NCBI RefSeq assembly: GCF_040096015.1
Contig: NZ_JBBMFO010000002.1
Span: 1 to 64,000 of the forward strand
Length of the DNA: 64,000 bases
Source of the DNA: Peptoniphilus_A hominis
Lineage (GTDB): Bacteria > Bacillota > Clostridia > Tissierellales > Peptoniphilaceae
Direction: 5' to 3'
Shown here: piece by piece, positions 47,598-55,497 of the stretch
How positions within the stretch are numbered: the first letter of the stretch is position 1
How the letters are laid out: each line of letters starts with the position of its first letter
Made by a program: the position numbers and the translations under genes
The notes under the pieces: model-generated
The model's input: the letters and a program-made list of their open reading frames with translations, nothing else
What the model was told of the DNA's origin: nothing
Database searches by the model: none

Positions 47598-47624
47598 TTG
47601 AAATTATAAAAAATACTATATAAT
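47598..47624 (+). promoter_or_regulatory. Promoter of the TPR gene
   Basis: TTGAAA with a short 15-bp spacer before TATAAT (47619-47624), about 20 bp before the start codon. Confidence 0.4.
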
Positions 47625-47645
47625 ATAATAAGAATTGAGGTTTTT

Positions 47646-48542
47646 ATGGACTTAAAATTTAAAAATTATTTAATTTTAGCAGAAGAGTTTTTGTTAGAAG
47701 AAGACTGGGACAAGGCAGAGGATTTGTTACTTAAATCTTTGAAGTTTACAAGAGAAGAAGATCTTGATGAAAAAATCTCTGTCTATTTTGAGTTATCTGA
47801 CATATATCTTAAAAAAGAAAATTATTATGAGGCAAAAATTTGTTTTGAAAAAATTTTGAGCCTAAAGGAAATGGCTGGCGCCTATTATGGGCTTGCCATC
47901 ACCAATGATTTTTGCAATGGGGATATTTCTTACTCAATAAAAAATTATAAAAGGGCAATTGAGCTTGACGAAGATTATGACAGAGCTCATTATTATCTAG
48001 CTCACGCCTATGATAAAATTGGTGAAACTGAACTTGCCATAGAAGAATTTAAAAAGGTTCTTGCCATAGACCAATACGATTTTGTAACTTATAATGATTT
48101 AGGTTCAATTTATGAAATAGAAAATAAAAATGCTTTGGCAGAAAAATTTGTAAAAAAATCTCTTGAGATAAAGCCAGATTATGGCAGGGCCCTATACAAT
48201 ATGGGCGTTCTCTCAAAAAAGAAGGGCGACAATGCTTTAGCTTTAAAATATTATTATGAGGCAATTGGAAAGTTTGAAGACCCCTTTTTATTTTTAAATA
48301 TGTCTGCAGTATATATTGAAGAAAAAAATTATAAATCTGCTATAAATATTTTAGATAGAGGACTTTTGGATTTTCCAAATTCTGTAAATCTACATTATAA
48401 TAAGGCTTGCTCCTTTTCTCTTTTAGGAGAGGATAATAGAGCCAAGGAAGAATTAAAATTAGCTATAGAAATAAATAAGGATGCCTATGAATGGGCAAAG
48501 ACGGACGATGATTTGTGTCATCTTGTAAAGGAGTTAAAATGA
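47646..48542 (+). CDS. Tetratricopeptide repeat protein
   Basis: A 298-residue protein built of about seven TPR helices pairs across nearly its whole length (YYEAKICFEKILSLKE, SIKNYKRAIELDEDYDRAHYYLAHAY, AIEEFKKVLAIDQYDFVTYNDLG and others). It has no signal peptide or membrane helix, so it is cytoplasmic. TPR proteins scaffold protein contacts; the partner is unknown. It is coupled to map by an ATGA overlap. Confidence 0.85.
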   Translation: MDLKFKNYLILAEEFLLEEDWDKAEDLLLKSLKFTREEDLDEKISVYFELSDIYLKKENYYEAKICFEKILSLKEMAGAYYGLAITNDFCNGDISYSIKNYKRAIELDEDYDRAHYYLAHAYDKIGETELAIEEFKKVLAIDQYDFVTYNDLGSIYEIENKNALAEKFVKKSLEIKPDYGRALYNMGVLSKKKGDNALALKYYYEAIGKFEDPFLFLNMSAVYIEEKNYKSAINILDRGLLDFPNSVNLHYNKACSFSLLGEDNRAKEELKLAIEINKDAYEWAKTDDDLCHLVKELK

Positions 48543-49294
48543 TTATTATTAAGACAGAAGACGAAATAAAAAAGATGCAAGTTGCAGGAAAAGTTTTATC
48601 TGATGTGCATCACAAGCTTAGAGATTTTATTAAACCTGGTGTAAAAACTATTGAAATTGATAGATTTGTGGAAAATTATTTAAAGGAAAGGGGAGCCTAT
48701 CCTGAGCAAAAGGGCTATGAAGGCTATCCTTATTCAATTTGTGCATCAGTAAATGATGAAATTTGTCACGGTTTTCCATCAGAATATGTTCTTAAAGATG
48801 GAGACATAATTACTGTTGATATGGTTGTAAATGTTGATGGATGGCTAGCTGACTCTGCCTGGTCCTATGAAGTTGGCGAAGTTTCAGAGGAAGCCAAAAA
48901 ACTTTTGCGTGTTACTCGTGAATGTATGTACAAGGGAATTGAAAAGGCTGTAATAGGAAATAGACTTGGTGACATTGGAGCTGCAGTTCAAAAACACGCA
49001 GAAGAAAATGGTTATTCTGTTGTAAGAGAATTTGTAGGTCACGGCATTGGTCAAGAGATGCACGAAGATCCACAAGTCCTTCACTATGGAAAGGCTGGTC
49101 GTGGACTAAGACTTCAAGAGGGCATGGTATTTACTATTGAGCCAATGATTAACATGGGCAAGAAGGAGCTTACAATTGACGATAATGGTTGGACAGCAAG
49201 AACTGCTGACGGTTCACTTTCTGCCCAATACGAACACCAACTTGCCATAACAAAGGACGGACCAATAATAATTACTGACCAAGGCGACTGTTGA
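48539..49294 (+). CDS. map: Methionine aminopeptidase type I
   Basis: About 251 residues. It removes N-terminal Met after deformylation. The five metal ligands are visible in VDMVVNVDGWLADSAW (Asp pair), GHGIGQEMHEDP (His), FTIEPM (Glu) and QYEHQLAI (Glu). The start at 48539 follows AAGGAG; a GTG at 48515 lies upstream of that site. It overlaps the TPR gene by 4 nt. Confidence 0.95.
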   Translation: MIIIKTEDEIKKMQVAGKVLSDVHHKLRDFIKPGVKTIEIDRFVENYLKERGAYPEQKGYEGYPYSICASVNDEICHGFPSEYVLKDGDIITVDMVVNVDGWLADSAWSYEVGEVSEEAKKLLRVTRECMYKGIEKAVIGNRLGDIGAAVQKHAEENGYSVVREFVGHGIGQEMHEDPQVLHYGKAGRGLRLQEGMVFTIEPMINMGKKELTIDDNGWTARTADGSLSAQYEHQLAITKDGPIIITDQGDC

Positions 49295-49297
49295 TAA

Positions 49298-50662
49298 GTG
49301 AGAGAAGTTAATTTATTAAAGGGAGATATTTTTTCTGCACTACTTAAAATGGCTCTACCCCTAATGGGCACTGCCTTTGTGCAAATGGCATACTCCTTAA
49401 TTGATTTAATGTGGCTTGGGAGACTTTCCACAGGAGCTGTTGCTGCTGTGGGGACTTGTTCCTTTCTAGTTTGGATTGCCCAGTCGATTACTCTTATTGC
49501 AAAGACAGGAATTTCTGTTGGACTTTCCCAATCCTATGGAAGAGGAGATAGGGAAAGTGCAAGGGAAGTTTGGGTCTCTGGATTTATTTTAAATTTAATT
49601 TTTTGCCTAACTTTAACTATTTTATATATTTCCATGAGAAATAAAATAATTGGCATTTATAAGCTTGATAGTGATGTCCACAAAATGGCAGCCGACTATC
49701 TTTTAATTGTAAGTGCAGGCCTAATCTTTACTTTTTTAAATCCAGTTTTATCAGCTGCATTTTTCGCCAAGGGAAACTCCATAACACCCTTTAAAATATC
49801 AATAATTTCACTTTTTATAAATTTAATATTGGACCCATTTTTGATCTTTGGTCTTTCTTTTTTTCCAAAAATGGGCATAAGGGGAGCAGCTCTTGCAACT
49901 GTATTTGCACAAATGGTTTCAACTCTTCTCTATATCTATGTGGGCTATAAGGAAAGAGAAATTTTTGTGAGAACAAATTATTTTGAAATTCCTCACAAGG
50001 AGTATTTTAAATCAATTTTAGACTTGGGATTTCCTGCCTCACTGCAATCTTTGATTCACGCCATGGTGGGTATGGTTTTAAACAAGTATATTGCAAGCTT
50101 TGGAGCTCTTTATATTGCAGTCTACTCCATTGGTTCACAAATCGAGTCCATATCTTGGATGACTGCTGACGGATTTGCTGTGGCCTTTTCTGCATTCTTT
50201 GGTCAAAATTTTGGAGCAAAAAATTATGAGAGACTCCACCATGGCAGAAGAGAGGCAATGAAAATAATTAATATTATTGGCATTTCAACTTCACTTTTAT
50301 TATTTTTCTTTGCCGAAAATTTATTTACACTTTTTATACCAAGAGATCCAGAGGCAATTATAAAGGGAATTGATTACCTAAAAATCGTGTCAATTTCCCA
50401 ATACTTTATGGCACTTGAAATTGGAACAACGGGCATGTTAAATGGGCTTGGACTTACAAAATATCCAGCCATAAATGCCATGATACTAAATATATCTAGG
50501 ATACCCCTTGCCTTTATTTTAATGCCAATTTTTGCAGCCAATGGTATTTGGATAGCCATGAGTTTGTCCTCAGTCCTAAAGGGAATATTTTTAACTTTAA
50601 TATATTATTATTTGCGTAAAAGGACAGATGGCTTTAAAATAAATATGAAGACCTATGTATGA
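49298..50662 (+). CDS. MATE family efflux transporter
   Basis: A 454-residue membrane protein with about twelve helices in two pseudo-symmetric halves. N-terminal NLLKGDIFSALLKMALPLMGTA is typical of the DinF/NorM-like clostridial branch. It likely exports cations or drugs using Na+ or H+. The start is GTG at 49298, 3 bp after the map stop, with no strong ribosome site, so translation may be coupled to map. The substrate is unknown. Confidence 0.9.
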   Translation: MREVNLLKGDIFSALLKMALPLMGTAFVQMAYSLIDLMWLGRLSTGAVAAVGTCSFLVWIAQSITLIAKTGISVGLSQSYGRGDRESAREVWVSGFILNLIFCLTLTILYISMRNKIIGIYKLDSDVHKMAADYLLIVSAGLIFTFLNPVLSAAFFAKGNSITPFKISIISLFINLILDPFLIFGLSFFPKMGIRGAALATVFAQMVSTLLYIYVGYKEREIFVRTNYFEIPHKEYFKSILDLGFPASLQSLIHAMVGMVLNKYIASFGALYIAVYSIGSQIESISWMTADGFAVAFSAFFGQNFGAKNYERLHHGRREAMKIINIIGISTSLLLFFFAENLFTLFIPRDPEAIIKGIDYLKIVSISQYFMALEIGTTGMLNGLGLTKYPAINAMILNISRIPLAFILMPIFAANGIWIAMSLSSVLKGIFLTLIYYYLRKRTDGFKINMKTYV

Positions 50663-50673
50663 AAGGAGATAAA

Positions 50674-51279
50674 ATGTTAAAACAATTTGAAAAACCTGCA
50701 GTGGGGGAAAAAATTGCAGTATTAAAAACTAATAAGGGCGATATAAAAATTAGATTATTTGAAGAAGCAGCACCTCTTGCTGTTGAAAATTTCATTTCTC
50801 TAATTGAAGATAAATACTATGACGGAATAATTTTCCACAGAGTTATTGAAAACTTTATGATTCAAGGTGGAGACCCATCTGGAACTGGTCGCGGCGGCGA
50901 AAGTAAGTGGAAAAAACCCTTTAAAGACGAATTTAATTTAAATTTCAGAAACTTTAGGGGAGCACTTTCCATGGCAAATGCCGGACCAAATACTAATGGC
51001 TCACAATTTTTCATTGTCCAAGGAGATAAACTAAGTGAGGACATTTTATCTCAAATGAGAGATGCAGGCGAAGATAGAGGCTATCCAGAAGAGATTGTTG
51101 ATGCCTATGAAAAAGTTGGCGGAGCCTTTTGGCTTGATGGCAAACACTCTGTCTTTGGGCAAGTTTTTGAAGGAATGGATGTAGTTGATGACATTGCTAA
51201 GTCCAAGGTTGGCTTTATGGATAAACCTGTCTTTGACATTGTAATTGAAGAAGCTCTTATAACTGATTATCAAGGATAA
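50674..51279 (+). CDS. Cyclophilin-type peptidyl-prolyl isomerase
   Basis: About 201 residues, cytoplasmic. FHRVIENFMIQGGDPSGTGRGG, SMANAGPNTNGSQFFI and HSVFGQVFEGMDVVD form the cyclophilin catalytic groove. An insertion of about 35 residues (DKLSEDILSQM..GGAFWLDG) before the HSVFG strand is common in clostridial homologues. The start is ATG 50674 behind AAAGGAGAT; the ATG at 50659 precedes that site. It catalyses prolyl isomerisation during folding. Confidence 0.93.
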   Translation: MLKQFEKPAVGEKIAVLKTNKGDIKIRLFEEAAPLAVENFISLIEDKYYDGIIFHRVIENFMIQGGDPSGTGRGGESKWKKPFKDEFNLNFRNFRGALSMANAGPNTNGSQFFIVQGDKLSEDILSQMRDAGEDRGYPEEIVDAYEKVGGAFWLDGKHSVFGQVFEGMDVVDDIAKSKVGFMDKPVFDIVIEEALITDYQG

Positions 51280-51283
51280 AATT

Positions 51284-51886
51284 ATGCATCAATATAAAGG
51301 AAGAATGATTTTACACACTGGGTCCATGTTTTCTGGGAAGACTAGCTCTCTTGAAAAGGACCTAAAGAGATTTTCCATTGCAAATTACAAGACAGTTGCC
51401 TTTAAGCCAAGGATTGACAAGAGATATTCCAGAGAAGAAATTGTAACTCACGATAAAATTTCTTTTAAGGCAATTGAAGTTGAATCCGTAGAAGAAATTT
51501 TGGATTTCGTAGAGAAAAATTCTCCAGAAGTTATTGGCATAGATGAAGTGCAATTTTTAAAGGACGAGCCAGCCCTTGTACTTGAAGATTTGGAAAAAAT
51601 TCTTGAGATGGGAATTACTATTGTCATGGCAGGCCTCGACATGGACTACATGGCAGAGCCCTTTGAAATAGTAAAAGAAATAATGCCAAAGGTGGACTAT
51701 CTAAACAAGCATCACGCCGTTTGCAAGAGATGTGGCACTGATGCCTGGGTGTCTCACAGAAAAATCAAGAGCGACAAGAGAGTTGAGCTGGGAGCAGTGG
51801 AAGAGTACGAACCACTTTGCAGGTCCTGCTATAGAGTTGCTAGGGCAGAAGATAAGTTAAAAGAAAACCAAGAAAATTTTTTATAA
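51284..51886 (+). CDS. tdk: Thymidine kinase (type II)
   Basis: A 200-residue salvage kinase. P-loop GSMFSGKTSSLE is at about residues 13-24, the lid IGIDEVQFL at about 86-94, and a zinc site CKRCG..CRSCY at the C terminus. It phosphorylates thymidine. It sits next to psuK-psuG, a second nucleoside-salvage unit. Confidence 0.93.
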   Translation: MHQYKGRMILHTGSMFSGKTSSLEKDLKRFSIANYKTVAFKPRIDKRYSREEIVTHDKISFKAIEVESVEEILDFVEKNSPEVIGIDEVQFLKDEPALVLEDLEKILEMGITIVMAGLDMDYMAEPFEIVKEIMPKVDYLNKHHAVCKRCGTDAWVSHRKIKSDKRVELGAVEEYEPLCRSCYRVARAEDKLKENQENFL

Positions 51887-51890
51887 GGTA

Positions 51891-51919
51891 TTGACAGCCT
51901 CTAATCATTTGATTAAAAT
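51891..51919 (+). promoter_or_regulatory. psuK-psuG promoter
   Basis: Consensus TTGACA (51891-51896), 17 bp, TAAAAT (51914-51919). The whole spacer and -10 lie inside a long palindrome. Confidence 0.75.
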
Positions 51920-51935
51920 ATAATTAAATGATTAG
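51901..51935. promoter_or_regulatory. Palindromic operator over the psuK promoter
   Basis: A 35-bp dyad: 15-bp arms (51901-51915 and 51921-51935) match at 14 positions around a 5-bp centre; the outer ten bases, CTAATCATTT and AAATGATTAG, pair perfectly. It spans the -35/-10 spacer, the -10 and the transcription start. The first gene encodes a winged-helix domain fused to a kinase, so self-repression is the simplest reading. Confidence 0.7.
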
Positions 51936-51946
51936 AGGTGATTTTT

Positions 51947-53011
51947 TTGACTCCAAGAGAAAAAGAAATTATAAATCTTTTGAAGAAAAATCCTGGAATC
52001 TCGCAACAAGAAATTGCTGATGAATTAAAGATAACAAGGTCTGGTGTATCCACTCACATCAACAACCTAATGACATCTGGATATATTTTAGGTAGAGGAT
52101 ATATACTTAGGGAAGACTCCTATGTGGCAGTCCTTGGTGGCTGCAACATGGACATCACTGGTTACTCCTTTGACAACTTAAGGGGCAGAGATTCAAATCC
52201 AGGGAAAATTGAATATTCTAGCGGCGGCGTTGGAAGAAATATTTGCGAAAATTTGGCAAGGCTTGATGTCAACACAACTTTTCTATCAGTTTTGGGTAAA
52301 GACGATGCTGGCAAAAATATTTTAGCCGAGCTAAATAGGATTAATGTAGATACTTCCAAAATTTTATTTGCTGAGGGAATAACTCCTCATTATCTTGCAA
52401 TTTTAGATGAGGACAAGGATATGTTTGTGGCAATTGCCGACATGGATCTCCTAAAAAATATTGACGAGGACTATGTTGACAGGAACAAAAAAATTATTGA
52501 AAATGCAGAATTTACAATAATGGATACAAATCTTGAAGAAAAAACTCTGGACTATGTCCTAAAAAATTTAAAAGGAAAGTTTTTAATTGACGGAGTTTCC
52601 ACAAAAAAGGTAATGAAAATAAGAAATTTATTGGATAAAATTCATTTCCTAAAGGTAAATATTTATGAAGCCATGGCTCTAAGTGGTCTTGAAACAGAAA
52701 ACATTGATAGACTTGGAGAAGATTTAATAGCAAAGGGTCTAGAAAGTCTTGTCATAACTGCTGGAGGCAAGGGGGCCTTTTATTTTGAAAAAGATTTTAA
52801 AATGATGAGAAAGCCTGAGCCCGTTGATGTTGTAAATGCCAGTGGAGCAGGAGATGCCTTTATGGCTGGCTATGCCTACGGTCTTTATAACGATTTTGAT
52901 ATAGATAAGAGAATGAAGGCGGCTGAAGCTGCTGCAAGGATTGCACTAAAAAGTGCTGATTCATGTTCCAAGGACATGAATGAAAATAATTTAAAGGGAG
53001 AGATTTTATGA
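51947..53011 (+). CDS. psuK: Pseudouridine kinase with N-terminal winged-helix regulator domain
   Basis: About 354 residues. Residues 1-55 are a winged helix (TPREKEIINLLKKNPGISQQ, then HINNLMTSGYILGRGYIL), and a PfkB-family ribokinase fold follows with substrate motif GGVGRNICENLARL and catalytic GAGDAF near residue 300. Its partner psuG immediately downstream makes pseudouridine kinase the best call. The protein probably regulates its own promoter through the palindrome at 51901. The start is TTG 51947, 6 nt after GAGGTGA; a GTG at 51938 belongs to that ribosome site. Confidence 0.88.
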   Translation: MTPREKEIINLLKKNPGISQQEIADELKITRSGVSTHINNLMTSGYILGRGYILREDSYVAVLGGCNMDITGYSFDNLRGRDSNPGKIEYSSGGVGRNICENLARLDVNTTFLSVLGKDDAGKNILAELNRINVDTSKILFAEGITPHYLAILDEDKDMFVAIADMDLLKNIDEDYVDRNKKIIENAEFTIMDTNLEEKTLDYVLKNLKGKFLIDGVSTKKVMKIRNLLDKIHFLKVNIYEAMALSGLETENIDRLGEDLIAKGLESLVITAGGKGAFYFEKDFKMMRKPEPVDVVNASGAGDAFMAGYAYGLYNDFDIDKRMKAAEAAARIALKSADSCSKDMNENNLKGEIL

Positions 53012-53931
53012 TTAGTAATGAAATGTTAAAAAAATATGTTGAGTATAGCGACGAAGTTAAAAAAGCAATGGAAGAGGGAAAACCAGTAGTTGCCCTTGAA
53101 TCTACAATTATTTCTCATGGCATGCCTTATCCACAAAATATTGAAACAGCTAAGGCTTGCGAAGAAATTATTAGAGAAAATGGAGCTGTTCCTGCGACAA
53201 CTGCAATTATTGGCGGAAAAATTAAAATTGGTCTTTCTGATGAAGAGTTAGAATTTATGGCGACATCAAAGGACATCATCAAGGCATCAAGAAGGGACTT
53301 TGCCTATATAGTTTCTCAAGGTCTAAATGGAGCTACAACAGTTGCATCAACAATTATTGCATCAAGACTTGCCGGAATTAAAATCTTCGTAACTGGAGGA
53401 CTTGGTGGCGTTCACAGACATGCTGAAGTAACTTTTGACATATCAAGAGACCTTGAAGAATTAGCAGCAAATGACATTATGATTGTTTGTGCAGGTTGCA
53501 AGTCAATTCTTGACATTGGACTTACTCTTGAATACCTTGAAACTAAGGGTGTGCCAGTATTTGGCTATCAAACAGATTATATGCCAGCCTTCTTTACTAG
53601 AAAGAGCGAATTTAAGGTTGACTACAATATTAAAAATCCAAAGGAAGCAGCAGAAGCAGCAAAGGCTCAATGGGAGTTAGGACTTCAAGGTGGAATCCTT
53701 CTTACAAATCCAATTCCTGAAAGTGATTCAATGGATGAAGAAAAAATTAATACTGCAATAGAAAAAGCCTTAGTTGAAGCAGAAGAAAAGGGAATTCACG
53801 GCAAAGAAACAACTCCTTTCTTACTTTCAAAAGTTCTTGAAGTTACTGAAGGTAAGTCTCTTGAAGTAAATATTGCCCTTGTGAAAAATAATGCGAGATT
53901 AGGTGCTGAAGTTGCAAAATACCTATACTAA
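53008..53931 (+). CDS. psuG: Pseudouridine-5'-phosphate glycosidase
   Basis: A 307-residue enzyme that splits pseudouridine-5'-P into uracil and ribose-5-P. ALESTIISHGMPYPQN, the catalytic Lys region IIGGKIKIGL, ASRRDFAY and TGGLGGVHRHAE are family hallmarks. Length is standard. With psuK it forms a two-step salvage route for pseudouridine from RNA turnover. It overlaps psuK by 4 nt. A dedicated transporter is not adjacent. Confidence 0.96.
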   Translation: MISNEMLKKYVEYSDEVKKAMEEGKPVVALESTIISHGMPYPQNIETAKACEEIIRENGAVPATTAIIGGKIKIGLSDEELEFMATSKDIIKASRRDFAYIVSQGLNGATTVASTIIASRLAGIKIFVTGGLGGVHRHAEVTFDISRDLEELAANDIMIVCAGCKSILDIGLTLEYLETKGVPVFGYQTDYMPAFFTRKSEFKVDYNIKNPKEAAEAAKAQWELGLQGGILLTNPIPESDSMDEEKINTAIEKALVEAEEKGIHGKETTPFLLSKVLEVTEGKSLEVNIALVKNNARLGAEVAKYLY

Positions 53932-54415
53932 GACAAAAAAAGTTTCTGAGTCCAAGGTTATCTTCACCTATGGAGTAATGCCAACAGACCTAAACACTGG
54001 CGGCACCATGTATGGACCAAGGCTCTTTGAAATTGCAGATCACAGTTCTGGAACTTGCGCCATAAGACACACTAGGGGAAGGGTCGCAACAATTTCTTGC
54101 GATAATTTGACTTACTTAAAGCCAATTAATCAAGGAGACTTTTTAACTGCAAGCACATTTATTTCTGGAGTGGGAAATTCTTCTGTGGAAGTTTTTACCA
54201 AGTTTACCAAGGAAGCGCCCATGACAGGTGAAACAGAAGTAGCTGCCTTTTGCTTTTTGACTTTTAAGTGCAAGGGGACTGAGCCAGGAAAAATCCCAGG
54301 AATTATTGGAGAGACTCTTGAAGAGAAAAAAATAATTGAGGGCTACCTTGGCAGAAGAGAGATAAATAAAATAAGACAAAAAAATAATAAAGAATTAAGA
54401 GAAATTTTAAAATAA
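53912..54415 (+). CDS. Hotdog-fold acyl-CoA thioesterase
   Basis: About 167 residues with one hotdog domain (GVMPTDLNTGGTMYGPRLFEIAD, then TISCDNLTYLKPINQGD), of the YkhA/BFIT-like acyl-CoA thioesterase group. It probably hydrolyses acyl-CoA; the true chain length is unknown. The start is unclear: no ATG exists, and TTG 53912 (after AGGTG) or GTG 53903 both lie inside the psuG 3' end, so translation is likely coupled to psuG. Its metabolic link to pseudouridine salvage is not obvious. Confidence 0.78.
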   Translation: MQNTYTKTKKVSESKVIFTYGVMPTDLNTGGTMYGPRLFEIADHSSGTCAIRHTRGRVATISCDNLTYLKPINQGDFLTASTFISGVGNSSVEVFTKFTKEAPMTGETEVAAFCFLTFKCKGTEPGKIPGIIGETLEEKKIIEGYLGRREINKIRQKNNKELREILK

Positions 54416-54447
54416 AGAAAATTTTAAATTAAAAATTTATTTAAGAG

Positions 54448-54472
54448 ATGCACCTTTTTAGGTGCATTTTTT
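54448..54472 (+). terminator. psuKG-thioesterase terminator
   Basis: Perfect 8-bp stem ATGCACCT/AGGTGCAT, 4-nt loop, six T residues. Confidence 0.88.
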
Positions 54473-54548
54473 GTGTTTTACATAGAATTTTATAAAATAT
54501 TTGAACTTTAATAATTTTATAAGGAAGGCTACATTATAAGGTTTCTTA

Positions 54549-54557
54549 TGTTATAAT
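54549..54557 (+). promoter_or_regulatory. Extended -10 promoter, probably leaderless
   Basis: TGTTATAAT gives TG-N-TATAAT with the -10 at 54552-54557. The expected start of transcription, about 7 nt on, coincides with the ATG at 54565. No ribosome site is present. Confidence 0.6.
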
Positions 54558-54564
54558 TTTAAAT

Positions 54565-54846
54565 ATGATAATAGGAATATGCACTTGCGAAATATTTATT
54601 TACGATGCAAATTCTCTTAAGTCAAAGAGGTCTGTTGTAAAAAGTATTATAGAAAAGTCAAAAAATAGATTTAATATATCAATTGCTGAAGTTGGCGAAA
54701 ACGACAAGTGGCAGAGGAGCCTTATTGGCTTTGCCACAGTTTCCAATGATAAAAAAGTTGTAGATGAAACTCTAGAAAGAGTAATACAATTTTTTAACAC
54801 TTACAGCGAAATTGAAATTGTGAATATAGAAAAAGAAATTTTATAG
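54565..54846 (+). CDS. ylxP: DUF503 protein, YlxP family
   Basis: A 93-residue protein of the DUF503/YlxP family. LKSKRSVVKSII and NISIAEVGENDKWQRSLIGFATVS are the conserved stretches. In other Firmicutes ylxP lies next to infB or rbfA; here it heads an operon with nth instead. The function is unknown. The start matches the canonical MIIG opening, yet no Shine-Dalgarno precedes it and the promoter is only 8 nt away, suggesting a leaderless mRNA. Confidence 0.85.
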   Translation: MIIGICTCEIFIYDANSLKSKRSVVKSIIEKSKNRFNISIAEVGENDKWQRSLIGFATVSNDKKVVDETLERVIQFFNTYSEIEIVNIEKEIL

Positions 54847-54854
54847 AGGAGAAT

Positions 54855-55493
54855 ATGAAGGATATTTTAACTCATGAGGAGGCAGATTTATGCCTGGATA
54901 TACTAGAGGAAACTTACCCAGATGCCCACTGTGAACTTGAGCATGAAAGCTCATTTGAACTTTTAGTGGCGACAATTTTATCTGCCCAATGTACTGATGT
55001 GAGAGTAAATAAAGTTACTTCTGAGATCTTTAAAAAATATAAGAGACCAGAAGACTTTGCTGAAATGGATATAAAAAAATTAGAGGGACTAATTAAGGAA
55101 TGCGGTCTTTTTAGAAATAAGGCAAAAAATATTAAGGCAAGCTCTTGTGTAATCTTGGAAGATTATGGTGGCGAAGTTCCAAACACAATTTCTGAATTAT
55201 TAAAGCTTCCTGGAGTTGGCAAAAAGACAGCCAATGTTGTGGCGTCTACTGCTTTTGGAGTGCCTGCCATTGCAGTTGATACCCATGTCTTTAGGGTGAG
55301 CAATAGAATTGGTTTCGTCCACGAAAAAAATGTGGCAGATACAGAAAGAGCCCTTGAAAATAAAATCGACAAGAGCAGGTGGACAAAGGCTCATCATTTA
55401 TTTATTTTTCACGGAAGAAGATGTTGCACTGCGAGAAATCCTAAGTGTGAAAGCTGCACTATAAATAAAATTTGCAGATATTATGAGGTTTAA
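54855..55493 (+). CDS. nth: Endonuclease III (DNA glycosylase/AP lyase)
   Basis: A 212-residue base-excision enzyme for oxidised pyrimidines. The helix-hairpin-helix LPGVGKKTANVV contains the catalytic Lys near 120, VDTHVFRVSNR holds the catalytic Asp, and CTARNPKCESCTINKIC gives the C-x6-C-x2-C-x5-C iron-sulfur loop. Length is normal. GAGGAG precedes its ATG. Confidence 0.96.
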   Translation: MKDILTHEEADLCLDILEETYPDAHCELEHESSFELLVATILSAQCTDVRVNKVTSEIFKKYKRPEDFAEMDIKKLEGLIKECGLFRNKAKNIKASSCVILEDYGGEVPNTISELLKLPGVGKKTANVVASTAFGVPAIAVDTHVFRVSNRIGFVHEKNVADTERALENKIDKSRWTKAHHLFIFHGRRCCTARNPKCESCTINKICRYYEV

Positions 55494-55497
55494 TCTT

